From Gymnopus androsaceus JB14 (Eukaryota; Basidiomycota; Agaricomycetes; Agaricales; Omphalotaceae), in NCBI GenBank assembly GCA_009733575.1, contig ML769591.1, positions 9,920 to 73,919 on the forward strand: DNA of 64,000 nt. The letters are read 5' to 3'. Below are positions 9,250 through 20,710 of this stretch, one piece after another. The notes under the pieces were generated by a model. The model worked only from the letters and a program-made list of their open reading frames with translations, was not told the DNA's origin and made no database searches. The translations under genes and the position numbers were made by a program. Each line of letters opens with the position of its first letter. Position 1 is the first letter of the stretch.

Positions 9250-10473
9250 ATGTATAAACTGTACTGTAAAGAGATACCTATATGTATGAATCATATTAGC
9301 TGCATGCAGATGCCGAAATCAATAGTAGCACCTGAAGCTATGTTCTTCTTCCTGTGCCACCATCTGAACCGCTTCCTCCAAAGCATCAGGATGCCACCAT
9401 CTCGCACCCAGAACTCCCCACACACCAGGAAATCAGGGCCTCCAACAAGCTCTCTCTCCTCTGAAGCCGAAAATCTTCTTGCGGGCTCAGTGCAAGCACA
9501 AACAAGGCTCAGGAAGACCCGAAACGTACTAGACTTCCTAGACTGGGCCTATTTGGAAGGACTCGGTGAAGCTGAGGTACTTCCTGCATCAGAGGACCTT
9601 CTCTGCAACTATGCAGCAACCTTTGCAGGCAGGGTGTCAGGACAGACGGCGAGAACAAAATTCTCAGCGCTGAAGGAATGGACAGTGGAAAAAGGGAAGA
9701 GCTGGCATGGAGGAGACCGTTTGCGAAGGGTCCTGAAAGGCGTCGAGCGCAAGGCTCCCATTTCCTCTACTCATCCGGAACGACCTCCCGTGAAGGTTGA
9801 CCATCTCAGGATCCTTCACAATGAACTAGACAAATCCAAAGGTCTAGATTCCGCCATCCTCGCAGCCGCAGACACCATGCTGTATGGCCAGATCCGGGCA
9901 GGGGAAGTTCTTCCAACAAATTCCTCCATCCAGAAATACCGCACAGACATCATGCCTACCGTAGCCGATCTCAGTCCCTCGAACAACGCTGGTTCCAAAA
10001 ACCTGAGACTGCCTAAGACAAAAACGGAGCCAGTACGTGGCCACACAGTACTTGTCCCATTCCAGGAAGGAGTTACAAACCCAGTCAGCTCTTTGGACAA
10101 CCACATCCTTCGAAATCAGCTCGCTCCTCATGATCCCCTTTTCACCTATCGCGATATAAAGGGTCAGAAGCGAACTCTGACGAAGAAACTTTTCCTTCGC
10201 CGAGTCAACGAGATTCTGAGCAGACATGGTGTGTACCACATCACCGGTCACTGCTTTCGCATCGGAGGGACCACATTCTACCTCCTCTCGGGCATAAACC
10301 CAGACGTAGTCAAAGTATTTGGACGATGGAAATCCTGCGCTTTCCTAAAATATTGGAGGAATCTTGAATCCCTTGCATCCCTACACCTTCACGCTTACCA
10401 CACACAACGAGCATACTTTGCCAACCTCGAGACAGAGCAACGCCAGTCCCTCAGTCGCCAACGCCGCAGCTAA
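9250..10473 (+). CDS. Tyrosine recombinase (integrase) of the YR retrotransposon
   Basis: 407 residues, starting 4 nt after the RT stop. The catalytic set of a tyrosine recombinase can be picked out: an Arg in LYGQIRAGEVLP, the H-x-x-R box in ITGHCFRIGG, the Trp in VFGRWKS, and the candidate nucleophile Tyr in FLKYWRN. Such enzymes integrate a circular double-stranded DNA copy without target duplication, which fits the repeat structure of this element. Box-to-box spacing looks complete and the frame is open. It could also be called Crypton-like on the domain alone, but the linked RT and split repeats argue for Ngaro/PAT. Confidence 0.88.
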   Translation: MYKLYCKEIPICMNHISCMQMPKSIVAPEAMFFFLCHHLNRFLQSIRMPPSRTQNSPHTRKSGPPTSSLSSEAENLLAGSVQAQTRLRKTRNVLDFLDWAYLEGLGEAEVLPASEDLLCNYAATFAGRVSGQTARTKFSALKEWTVEKGKSWHGGDRLRRVLKGVERKAPISSTHPERPPVKVDHLRILHNELDKSKGLDSAILAAADTMLYGQIRAGEVLPTNSSIQKYRTDIMPTVADLSPSNNAGSKNLRLPKTKTEPVRGHTVLVPFQEGVTNPVSSLDNHILRNQLAPHDPLFTYRDIKGQKRTLTKKLFLRRVNEILSRHGVYHITGHCFRIGGTTFYLLSGINPDVVKVFGRWKSCAFLKYWRNLESLASLHLHAYHTQRAYFANLETEQRQSLSRQRRS

Positions 10474-10660
10474 ATGCACATGTACTATCTCTCCTTACAT
10501 TAACTCCTTTGATTTGTAGCACACAGTACCCTTGATAATGCACAGACTCTAAATCATTTCCGGATGGGCAGACTCGTTCACCCTGGGCTTAGGTCCCTTC
10601 AGTCCCTTGCTGGGATTGTCGCTCACGACGCGCCTCAGGCTGCTCTCATACGCTCGTATT

Positions 10661-10842
10661 GGGTGGTCGTGACTTCAATCCTTGCAACCCAGGTTTTTTA
10701 GGTCAGAAAATTCCATTCCGGCCACGGACGGTATTGAAATTTTCCGCCCTCCTTCCTCTGCCCATCCCACGTCATTAGTGCTGAGTTCGGGAGAGCAAGC
10801 TGTCTGCTCAGTGCTGAAGCTAACGCTGGCCCTGTCCTGAAA
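10661..10842 (+). repeat. Split direct repeat B1
   Basis: 182 bp identical to B2, ending exactly where A2 begins. The B1|A2 boundary is the expected junction of the circular intermediate. Confidence 0.92.
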
Positions 10843-10996
10843 GTCAAAGATTCATTGAGCCCATGTGAATGTGAATCTGAGTTTTCGTGACGGCCAGAGT
10901 GGCGGTGCAAGCCGGCCGCCTCTTGCCGTCAACGTCCATCTTCTCCGCACTTGAGCTCACTGGACGCGACGTCCAGCTCTTCATCTTAACTTTTCG
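10843..10996 (+). repeat. Split direct repeat A2
   Basis: 154-bp copy of A1; the two differences are C here against T in A1. Confidence 0.92.
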
Positions 10997-11129
10997 CCCA
11001 CCATCCCACCCTGTAGCAGATACTAGTACCCATGTACATTACATATCAAGCAAATTTATATCTACTGACAGGAAACTCCGGTTCTCCGTGCTAATGACGG
11101 CCAGGTTTGCAAGTCTCGAACACACGTTT

Positions 11130-11311
11130 GGGTGGTCGTGACTTCAATCCTTGCAACCCAGGTTTTTTAGGTCAGAAAATTCCATTCCGGCCACGGACGG
11201 TATTGAAATTTTCCGCCCTCCTTCCTCTGCCCATCCCACGTCATTAGTGCTGAGTTCGGGAGAGCAAGCTGTCTGCTCAGTGCTGAAGCTAACGCTGGCC
11301 CTGTCCTGAAA
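11130..11311 (+). repeat. Split direct repeat B2 (right end of element)
   Basis: 182 bp identical to B1, forming the right terminus. The next bases are TGTCAC, matching the GTCA found at the left end. Confidence 0.92.
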
Positions 11312-13229
11312 TGTCACTAGTCCGTCTAGTTTTGTCCATACTCCACGCCATTGGACCGAGTTCCTTTTCACGTCACTTTGGACGCCCTACAAGTCTTTAT
11401 TCACCATTATTACCCTAATGCAATTCCACATATCTTTCTGGTCAGAGACTTCCGGTTATGTTTACGATGCTCCCTGGTGAGCCACTTGCTCCTCTGCCGG
11501 CCCTGCTTTTATCTCGCTATCCTAGACCCTCTCCAAGATCTATATATGCCATGAAACACTCTTGACATCAATGGCAGTCATCTTTCGCCCAGAAATAGTT
11601 CCCTTAATAGCTCCTTTCTTGCACCGTTGATGCTGAGATGTATTTCATTCATTCAAAGTCGAAATGGTGTCAGGATTAGCATCAATAGATAGGTGACCTT
11701 TCCTGCCTTCATTAGCTAACGACGCTAATTTGTTTCGTAGCATTGAATACCGCTGTTGATTCATACTTTTGGAGGACGATCATGTATGGCCAGGATTTTC
11801 CGGAATCTACTTTAACGTGGTACCGTTCAAAGAGGACCTTCACTCGTTACACCAAGAACACCGAGGACAGTAGCAAGTCTGTTATCTGCGAGCTCGAGCA
11901 TACTCTATACTTTGTCCCTGTCCTTGCGCACACTCAAATCCGCAAGACTGGTCGCTCGCACTGCTTCTGCAAGATCCAGGTTCAATCTCAGACAAGATCG
12001 AGTATACTCACGGCCTTTTCGAGTCTCGAGAAGCTTATCGAGGTCAGCCTGTCTTCGAGCAGGATGAGTGTGTTCGAGGGTGTGACTCGCCGTTAGGCTA
12101 TCAAGAAGCTGTCGAAGAAGACGCGCAAGAGTTTTAGGGAGGTGGTACGTATCGGTGTATGACATCCTTTGAAAAACATGTTCTCGGTAGCCCGTGCTGG
12201 TACCATCTCTTTCATTCCTACTTTTGCAGTACATGGCCCGTCAATTTTATACATTTACCACCACCGTACCGAAATCAACACCAAGGTGTACTGTACTAGT
12301 TCCGGTTCAGATAACGCCAATGCCACAACAGAGTCGCATTTACCAAAAAGCAAAACACGCCCATAGGTGGTTTCCTTCATTATGGTATCAACAAGATGCT
12401 CAAGTAGCCACGAAGTTCCTTCGGCTGTATGGCTGCCAAGGTGGTGAGATTACTCCTGCTGAGTTGAGCAATCGTGCTTGCTTTCATCACCATGCTCGAG
12501 CTCCTTATTGTATTTACTACCACATATATCATGTACATAAGTACATATACACTGATACAGTATGTCCGAGTATGAAACGATCTCAGAGTTCGAAGAGGGA
12601 TATGAACATGAGTTACCAGAAAGCCCAAAATCTATCTTAATATAAGGTGATTATAAAAAATGAAGTACAGCAAGTAGAGTACAGCAAGTAGAGTATGCTA
12701 AAGTGAAATACCGCTTGTCACTTAATTGCGACTTAGTCACAAAAGTAGCGCCCAGTTCTCGATAATCGATTCCAGCCTTTTCCGCTTTCGGAACACCTAG
12801 CGCTCGCGTTCTTCCCTAAATACATGTCTTATTTCTGGGACCTTGCCTCAAGTGTTCAACGCTCTAATTATTGCTTTAATTATTCTTTTTCGGAAACGGT
12901 GGATTATTCATGAATGTTGGAATATTGATCTGCTCCAGGCAACCCCATCGCTTTTACCCATTTAGAGTAGATTCCGTACGTTTCGTTTTGACATATCTGA
13001 TTTACCCGTTTTAAATATAAGTAGATTATTATTGTACCGGGAACCCTTGCGCGTTTGCAACGGTTCCCTGCCTATTCGAATTTGACCTCTGTTCATTGTC
13101 CCATCTCGCGGTCTAATTCAACAATGAATCTCATGAGACAGTTCTCATATCCCTTCCCTTCTGGCGCGCCGCGCCGCTTGATGAATTCAGATTTTAAAAA
13201 TTGTAGCTGCAAACAACTATGTTGGTACA
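11312..13229. other. No convincing gene; decayed coding-like stretches
   Basis: Frames such as 11743-12096 and 12194-12640 (plus) are interrupted and show no motif. A 15-bp unit (AGTACAGCAAGTAG) is repeated twice at about 12662-12692. The 17-base A run at about 13803 lies further right. Confidence 0.4.
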
Positions 13230-13640
13230 ACCAATGGTCCAATATCCGTCAATATTCATCTACTGGGAGAGATAATATCATCCTATGCATTCGTTTGTTG
13301 GCAATTATTACTTCCAAAGATAATCTTACAGTGTTCTAAACCTTCAATCTCCTGCCTTGGCCCTTGATATCTGCATCTGTTGATTCTAATGCTGCCCTTC
13401 AATAGATCTAAAGATGTAGTGGAAGTCTGTTGGCTTGTTGAAGCACTCAAACATGGATGTCATAATAGGAGCGTAGAGCTGAAAGCGCAACAACTGCCAA
13501 AGAAAATACTCTCGCAGGCTAGGCTAAGACCGTGACGGAATGTAGAAGTGCATGAGGGCAAGATATTGATACATAGGACAGTGAATGGGTTAGATCAATA
13601 GCCTTAGGATAGGTGTAGAGCACAGGCAAGTATACAGTAC
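13230..13640 (-). pseudogene. CpG-mutated duplicate of the 5' part of the gene at 14,101-15,442
   Basis: This stretch aligns with 15,190-15,610 in the same order: the start of exon 2, intron 1, exon 1 and about 150 bp upstream. Many differences are CG in the right-hand copy against CA or TG here (compare 13,445-13,475 with 15,400-15,432). That is the footprint of methylated-cytosine deamination or a RIP-like process acting on duplicates. The reading frame is destroyed. Confidence 0.65.
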
Positions 13641-14100
13641 ATTTAATTTTACTTGGTAAAAAGAGTGAGTTCCTAACGAGGTACATAAATTACGCTTTGG
13701 CCAGGAATGGAAGTTCCCACCCACACTTCTCAATTGCAAACGTGTCCTGCCATGATCATCATCGATCAGGACTCAGTAAGCTTCACGGATCGAGCTCAAT
13801 TCAAAAAAAAAAAAAAAAAGACAGAGCTGTATGCTTATGCAAGCACTATCGAGAGCGTTTACTACAAAACGAGGTTTCGGCACCAGAAATTGAATGAACT
13901 GGTGCACCGCTATGTCCGGTTGCGGAGCTGCAGAGAGTTCTGAAGATGTAGACGCAACAGCAAAGTATTGCGAGCCAGTTACAGACTCTCTGCTTGAAGG
14001 AGGCAGTAGCTCCTGCTGAAGGACTATACGTTAGCTCCAGTTACAGGCAAAGAGAGCACAAACATTTAACGAGGTGAGAGCTGTCATCTGTATTCTGATG

Positions 14101-15442
14101 CTATCCTACATCCGCTGCAATCTTGCGAACATCACCATGTGTTTCGAGAGCAGTGATATTTGTAGAGACCGCCAGTCCACCCTAAAGCATTTTGGTCCTG
14201 AATACGTCATTTTCTTTCCGATCGAAAGAAACACATACCTCGAATGTACTCCTCGCATCTTGGACTCGACGTTGAAGGGCTTCCAGTTTATCATTGTCCC
14301 TCTGGGTAAATGGGACTAAGCGTAATCCATGTCTTTTTTTAAGTTTCAGCAATGTCTTTTGGACATCTTGCAGATTTCTGAGAAAGTGCTTCTTAACTTT
14401 GATATCAAGTAGATCGCTGGAAAGAATTCATACCGAAAAAGACCCTTCACGTCTCTTCGTAATTCACCGTTTAATTGAGCAGTAGGAGACATTGTACCTT
14501 CCGCACTACCATGCGAAAGTATTCCCTCACGTCACGGAGGATCTCAGCTAGTAGTTGGGTATTGCTTCTGATAGTCTAAAAAACGAAAAAATATGTCAGA
14601 ATAGCTTAAGATTGATAGCTGCACGTACCTGTATTGTCGTACAAATCTTAATGAACCCAGCTGCTATGGGTTTTAGCGTCATAAGAACAGGAATACTATC
14701 GCACACAACAAATAAAGCACCACCGATACTGGCAGCGATCGTGAGCGCATCTTCCGTTCGACCGGAACTTGAAGGTAGAGGAATATCCGGCTGTTGGTTT
14801 TAAATAGTGTTAACTAGATAATAAGCGTAGAATGAATAAAAGATCACTTGCCATTGCGAAAGAGTATACTTTTTCCATCTCGCTTCGCAACGTTTCTAGA
14901 TCTTGGGTGATCATTTTTTGCTTGGTCTTTTTGCTCGGTGAGCGCCGTGAACTTGAACGTGTAACGTTATTTTCAATGTACTCGATGGTCTGCCGGAGTA
15001 TGCTAAGTACAGAAAGCGTCATTGAATGTTATGCTTCTGAAAAATAAGTGTACGAACCTTGTCATAGCCGGAATGAACGTTCCCACTAAAACACCATCTT
15101 CCTGAATTAAGTGGTTATCCTCCGACTCGAGATTCGCTAGCGTCCAAGCGCCATCTACCATTCGATAGATGTCGTGTAATATCTGTTGGTATTCATTGAG
15201 AGGAATAATGCTATCCTATAGAAATGGATGCTATCAGAGTCTTTAGTTATCACTTCCGAATATAATCTTACATTATTCAAAGTCTTCAATTGCTCCAGGA
15301 GTATCCTCGTATCCGTCGATTCCACCGTCGGAGTAGTGCTATTACTAGTACTACCCTCAAATAAATCCAAAGATGCAGAAGTCTGTTGACTGGTAGAAGC
15401 ACTCGAACGTGAACGTCGTAATCGGAGCACAAAGTTCGACAT
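14101..15442 (-). CDS. Multi-exon all-helical protein, possibly the N-terminal part of a fungal NLR/STAND-type gene
   Basis: Exon 1 (15442-15272) starts MSNFVLRLRRSRSSASTSQQ and ends LLEQLKTLNN. The next exons read DIYRMVDGAWTLANLE, then ETLRSEMEKVYSFAM. After a GC-AG intron (14851-14791) comes IAASIGGALFVVCDSIPVLM, then helical, charged sequence (VKKHFLRNLQDVQKTLLKLK). The style (helices, a short hydrophobic segment, regular heptads) recalls the N-terminal domains of Agaricomycete STAND proteins, but no NTPase domain follows within the window. One junction (about 14,500-14,440) does not join in phase with the splice sites I can see, so the gene may be broken. A CpG-mutated copy of its start lies at 13,230-13,640. 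Confidence 0.4.
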
Positions 15443-15610
15443 GGTGAAAGTAATAGTTTGGGAGCAGCAGCTGGAGAGAGCGCTTGAATAATTCGAGTAA
15501 ATAGGCTAAGGCGGGATGGCAGTGTGGGGGAAAATACCGATAGTAGTACAAGAAAATGGAACAGAGAGTCGGATGGCTGGGAATAGGTGTAAAACACAGG
15601 CGGTACAGGC

Positions 15611-16654
15611 GCCAACGACTTGATGAAGCTTCAGAGCGTTAATACAGGTCAGGACCAACTAATACGATTCCGGAGCGTTTAAGACACCCTATCTCCCATT
15701 GTTGAGCATCCTTTTGCGAAAGGACCTCAGCCATGCTCCAGAAACTCTTAATCTGACTGAGAGGCTCCCCATAGAGCCCTCACAAGTTCTTGACACTGGC
15801 TATCTCTGTCCCCCCCATGAGACTCTGAACATCTTCCACAGCTCTATTCCTGGTCGCAAGAGCTTCCGTAACTTCCTGGACCGAAAATTCCGAGCCATTC
15901 AAAGTTCTGTTTGATTGGAAACGGATTGTTTCTGCGTGTCATTGAACGCGAGCCGTTCTGCTGGTGCTGAAAGCTGGCTGAGTATTTCCTTCAGTATCAC
16001 TCCAAGGACGATGATCCTAAAACGCATTAGTTGCGTTGAACGAAAGAGAGAAGATTTAATGCCGCTGTTCAACCGTCGTCCGAATCACTACTATCTGAGA
16101 GTCAGTTTTGAAGGCTGGGTCGGGGCGGCTCATTTCTGAGCCGTTGACGCTCTAGTTCACCGTCGCGTATACCTTGAGACAGGGTATCAGCGCAATTCAT
16201 ACTGAGGCCGTGAACTCAGCCTGTGATAGATTGACCAACCACTGTCTGAAATTACTATTAGACCCCGAGCAGAAAAAAAAAGTCGCTCACCTTTGCGTTT
16301 ATGAGAATTAATAGGGATTAAAACGATCCGCTTCAAAGCCTTCACAAGAGGGCTGAGAAGCAGACCGTGGCCGTTTCACTTGGGTAGAAGAATGTTTATG
16401 TCCGCTTGACCGTATGAGGGAGAGGTGGCAAGCAAAGTCACGGCTCCGCCGAGTCATGGAAATCAACAAGAATAATGTGGAAAACTGGTGCTTCAAGATA
16501 ATACATCTAGATAGCAAAACCAATGCTAGTTGGCCTTATAAATTGACTATAAGATTATCGAGGAATGACATGCCACTATAAACTCGAAGTAACATCATTC
16601 AATACCGCAGTTCGGTCCGCTTCATATCCACATCGAGTTAGTGCTTGAGCGTCA
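15611..16654. other. No secure gene; possible minus-strand remnants
   Basis: Short minus-strand pieces look coding-like (around 15,790-15,900 and 15,950-16,030) but are separated by stops without usable splice sites. I cannot name a product. Confidence 0.3.
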
Positions 16655-17566
16655 TCAGTGTCTGATACGAGTCACTTCAGACGTGAAGATTTATGGGAGG
16701 CAGGAAGAGCAAAAAGACGCTCGAGGATATTGTCTACGGAGAGATTCGACGTTCCACAGACAAGGATCCGTTTCGGCGACCCATAAGAAGAAGAGGTAAG
16801 TTGTCGGATGATTTCAATGAGAGTGTGGGTCTTGCCAGTCACTGGGGGTTCATGGATATACGCCGACTTCAGGCGTCGTTTTAGCTGGTATTGAGCGTCT
16901 CGTCGAAGAACGTGATGCTTTCAAGGTTATTTTTAGTCTTTTCGAGTCGCTCTACGATAGCTCGATCCATGTTGTGTGAAACATAAGAAATTGGGAAATA
17001 TCTAGCTCGGTCAAACGCACCGATCGTAAGTGAAATTATTTGCTAGTTTTATCAGACCACAGCGCTCAGGTAGACTGACTTCATCCTCACTATCCACTAC
17101 GATAACAACACGCGTATCGGATACTTTGTAGACCACTCCTTCTGCCGTTGAAGCTGTGATATCGTGGTGCTGTTTCTTCGTTTTAGCAGTAACGTTCACT
17201 TCAATACGAGCAAGATCACGCTACTGATCAATAAATCCAAAAGAAAATACCTCAGTGTACATATGTGGAAAAAATATCGGATTCGTATGATACGCAGATG
17301 GTCTCTCAAGTTCAACTAGTCTGTACTTGATCAATATCAGCATATTGTGTAGTTTATAAAATAAAAGCTCACGTCTTTCCACCTAAACCGATCTTTACTC
17401 CACGAATTCCTAGTCCAAGTAGAGCCAATCCTTTTTGTTCGAGTAGCTTGGGGCTACGGTTCGAGAGTAAAAGTATGCTTCTTTCAATTTCAGCAACCCA
17501 TTCTCGAGCTAAGAGCTCATTTTTTCTGTCGATAAAGGCTGAGAGTTGAGAATCAGAAGAGGTCAT
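16655..17566 (-). pseudogene. Relic of an SF1 DNA helicase of the HCS1/IGHMBP2 family (5' third only)
   Basis: Start at 17566. Exon 1 ends in the block LLGLGIRGVKIGLGGKT. The next pieces read LVELERPSAYHTNPIFFPH and EGVVYKVSDTRVVIVVDSED, the N-terminal beta-barrel segment of this family. Further on are FFDETLN and a Walker A region followed by THTLIEIIRQLTS and RILVCGTSNLSVDNILERL. Damage is plain: two glycines of the Walker loop are replaced (HEPPVTGKTHT where the family has GPPGTGKTHT), the frame shifts and sequence is missing just before it near 16,890, and the protein ends at about 16,655, leaving out the DEAD-like box and the whole second RecA domain. Intact members unwind DNA and RNA 5'-3' in the cytoplasm or nucleus; this copy cannot. 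Confidence 0.8.
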
Positions 17567-17987
17567 CGTCGTCCGAGGAGAACAAAATCATGAAATAGGC
17601 GCCCAATCTATTCTCTGTACTGTGAGTCTCAGCAACAATTCTCATTTCCTTCGGAGGAATTTGGGAGGAATCCTGACTCAGATAGTACTTATCTCATCGT
17701 TTGCTTGAATACAATATCTCTTCTAACACTTTGTATCCTCTAGCTGTTAACATTGACATTGCCATAACCGTAATACGCATCCAAAAAATGCTTTTTAATT
17801 TGAATTCCCTGAATCAGGATTCAAGAGAGTCAGTCCGGCTCCTTGCAGTTGCTGATGTTTTGCTGGATAACATAAGATAGAGGAACAGAAGTCTGCCAAA
17901 CTGTGCTCCTAAACGTCGCGATCGTTGTCCATGTTTGGAGCTGTACTAGTGTGGAGGTGATCTCCTTTTCCGTCCTGGTATTCCATT

Positions 17988-19577
17988 ATGACCATCTCTA
18001 TCGATATCGCATATTTCTGGGGCGTCGTCATCTCTACGATGCTTTATGGTGAGCAAACTCTCAATCTATCCATTTACATGGCTGATAGCTTTCCATGTAT
18101 ACGGACCTATCTCGTTCTTTTCGGAATAGCGTTATATATACTCCTCCTACCAACCAGTCCTGCTTTCAGAGGTCATCATGAAAGCGTGAATAAAATTCTT
18201 GTCTCCGTCGTGGTTGTTGATGTGTTTAACTGGTACACTGGTACCTTAATATTTCCCTTCTTTCCTCACTGGCCTGAAAATTTCCGACCTGTAGCACTTT
18301 GTTGTCCAGTGTATCCGACTGTACAAAGCGTATCTCCAACGCATAACCGACCCAAATCCTTCTGTACCTTATCTAGAAGATCTGTCGTTACCACTCGCCA
18401 TCATTACCGGGATTTGCTTTACTGTCGCCGCCATCCTTACTGACGGGCTTACTGTGAGCGTTAGCCATTTTACTTTCCTCGAGGCATACTAACATATTTT
18501 GCTAGATCTACCGCCTTTTTATGATATGGAACCGAAATGTCTGGATCTGCATAGCGCCAACTTTTACATTAATTGGCATGAATTGGTGAGTCGAGCCTTT
18601 TCAGTTCATCTTCGGATATCAAGCATTTTTCTGATTTTATTACTTCTTCGCTCGTAGTATGCGGTTTCGTGATGTGTGCAGTAACGGCCGAGGCAGGCGC
18701 AAATACCAAGTTGTTTGGAACTACTTCCGGATAGTGAGGCTGTCTTTATCGAGCGTGGCAGCGCGACTGATGAGGATGAATCCGTATAGCTGGCTGATTA
18801 CAACTTTTGTCGTTGGAATATGGTGAGATTACATTCCAGTGCTACTGTGATACTTACATTTCTTCTTTCTTTTCAAGCACCAATTTCACCGCTCTAGGTA
18901 CGTGCCCTCTATCTCATCGAACTGAATATCTGGCTCAAGTTACTGCAACAGGCCTGGTCGTATACAAATTACTTAGCAATAATAGAGCGACGGCTACTGG
19001 TGGGACCAGCCATGTCAAGTTGGTAATGGCAATAATGATTGAGAGTACGGTGTTATATTCGTACGTGGTTGTCTTTCTCTCTCAATACTAGCTAGGTGTG
19101 TCTTCCGGATATTTCCCATCACGATTCTACCTACAATCCTTGATGGACTCGGGGCCGATATCGATGACAGTTATATGTATCTCGTCGAGTCGTCTCGTTC
19201 TAGTCTCATTGGCGTTCGCTTTCATCCATTCGCGATCGACACGCTCGTATCATTTCTTCCCAGTGGAACCAAATTGATAAACCTGCTGGTTCTGGTTTCA
19301 CAATCGAACGTTGCCTATATATTCTTTTGCATGGTTATTCCGATAATTGTCAGTAAAATCTATCCAAGACACTCACGAGTCTCAGCTAAGTCAACGCCAT
19401 ATTTAGGGAATCGCATCCAATCTCCTTATTATTCACGTCGGCTATGAGAAGTACTTCAAGGATCTCGCCTCTTCACGAGGAACCCTGTCCAACATTGCTA
19501 CTGGTAATGGCAACATCAACACATCAAATGCATCTACGAGTTCCGCCCTCGCCCACGCGCTCATTGCACTTCTCTAA
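17988..19577 (+). pseudogene. Seven-helix membrane protein of a mushroom-specific family, frameshifted
   Basis: The start MTISIDIAYFWGVVISTMLY and the end GIASNLLIIHVGYEKYF (stop 19575-19577) match the ends of the gene at 24,861-26,784. Between them membrane segments are visible: ILVSVVVVDVFNW, LPLAIITGICFTVAAILTDG, then IYRLFMIWNRNVWICIAPTF, WLITTFVVGIW and a late helix. Exons around 18,655-18,830 do not join: LCGFVMCAVTAEAGAN, LPDSEAVFIERGSA and YSWLITTFVV lie in three different frames without splice sites to connect them. The family is receptor-like in topology but has no known function. Probably a pseudogene, unless the sequence has indel errors. Confidence 0.6.
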
Positions 19578-20710
19578 AGCACCACCACCGAAGTCCTACA
19601 TCGCTGGTGGTGAGGAGATGACGATTGATGGCTCGAACCACTCGCAGTGATACATCTCAAGATTCTGGCGATTCCGCTGCAGGCGCGCGCGAGGACTGGT
19701 AGTGACAGCATCGGCAGTAGTCCAAACCGGTTCTTGATAGTATGTAGTATTCATATATATAACATTCAAAGGAATGGCATGTAAAAGCTATAGCTGTGGC
19801 AGCAAATCTTTTTTAGTAAATTACATACTACACTTTTCCAGTATCCCAGCCACTTCTCGACATCCTCCGTGGCAATCAGTCTTTGATACACTCTTTGCTT
19901 TGTTCAAGGTTAATCAATGCCAATCCGTACTCTGTACCTGAATACTGGCCTACGTGGTGAAAGTGAATTCACGAATCTAGACTGCACTTGGTTCAGCTGT
20001 ATCTGGATCGGGGCGAATAATAATCCAAGTCTAATGTCTTGAAGCTCTTCGATGGTGATTGATTATCAGGCATTATTGTGACGCCAGAGGATATTGTATT
20101 TGTGAGAAGTTATTCCAAGGGCTCTGAATAGTATCTTCGGATCCAACCAGAAAATAGGTCGCGTTGGTTTGTGCGCAACGGCCGGAGGAGTTTCTGGTAG
20201 AGATTGGGTGCATGAAGTAGTTGGCACGAAGACAGCCTATGGTGGTAGTAAAGTACTAGGACCTGATCAGATAAAAAGAGAAAGAAGTCAACTAGATAGG
20301 CTCATGGTGGTAGAATCTACGGGAATGCATATCAGACTAACCAATGTCAAATGGACAAGAACGCACTCGCTGGTGCCCCAGATTGCCGTTGCCTTTCACT
20401 TTGAGAAGCGACTGGAGGTTGGACTGGAGCATTGAGGCAGCCATATGTACTGCTCGCACAAGCTCAGGCTATTTGATTTCCTTGATCTTTTTGGCTGCCC
20501 AGGGCTGAGGTGGTCGGAGGAGCTTGAAGATAGTGATTTTACTCGGAGAATGACCTGGTTGTCGCGTCGCTTTATGAGCTGGCACCTGCACAATCATATT
20601 GAAAATGCAATCCGTGCACGATGGCAGCAGCAGGGTCGCGATCGCAGGGCGCTTGTTTTCTCGTCGTGGCAAGGGCCCGTGTTTTTCTTTTCGCACTGAC
20701 GCTAACAGGC
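19578..20710. other. No recognised gene
   Basis: Frames at 20169-20435 and 20445-20699 (plus) are open but lack introns, motifs or a neighbour that explains them. Confidence 0.35.

Larger units (their letters stand above)
5255..11311 (+). mobile_element. Complete tyrosine-recombinase retrotransposon, Ngaro/PAT-like (split direct repeats)
   Basis: The order is A1 (5255-5408), gag, RT-RNase H, YR, B1 (10661-10842), A2 (10843-10996), 133 bp, B2 (11130-11311). A1 and A2 differ at two of 154 positions; B1 and B2 are identical over 182 bp; B1 and A2 abut exactly. This A1-B1A2-B2 arrangement is the hallmark of Ngaro and PAT elements, as opposed to the inverted repeats of DIRS1. As expected for the class there is no aspartic protease, no DDE integrase and no target-site duplication; GTCA occurs at the left end and at the right junction. 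Near-identical repeats and open ORFs point to a recent insertion. Confidence 0.9.

Noticed and set aside
11743..12640. Possible transposase or host gene remnant
   Set aside because: Coding-like stretches are in different frames without splice sites, and no catalytic motif is visible on either strand.
13800..13820. 17-base A run as a retroposition tail
   Set aside because: No target-site duplication and no intronless gene copy upstream; a simple homopolymer is enough.
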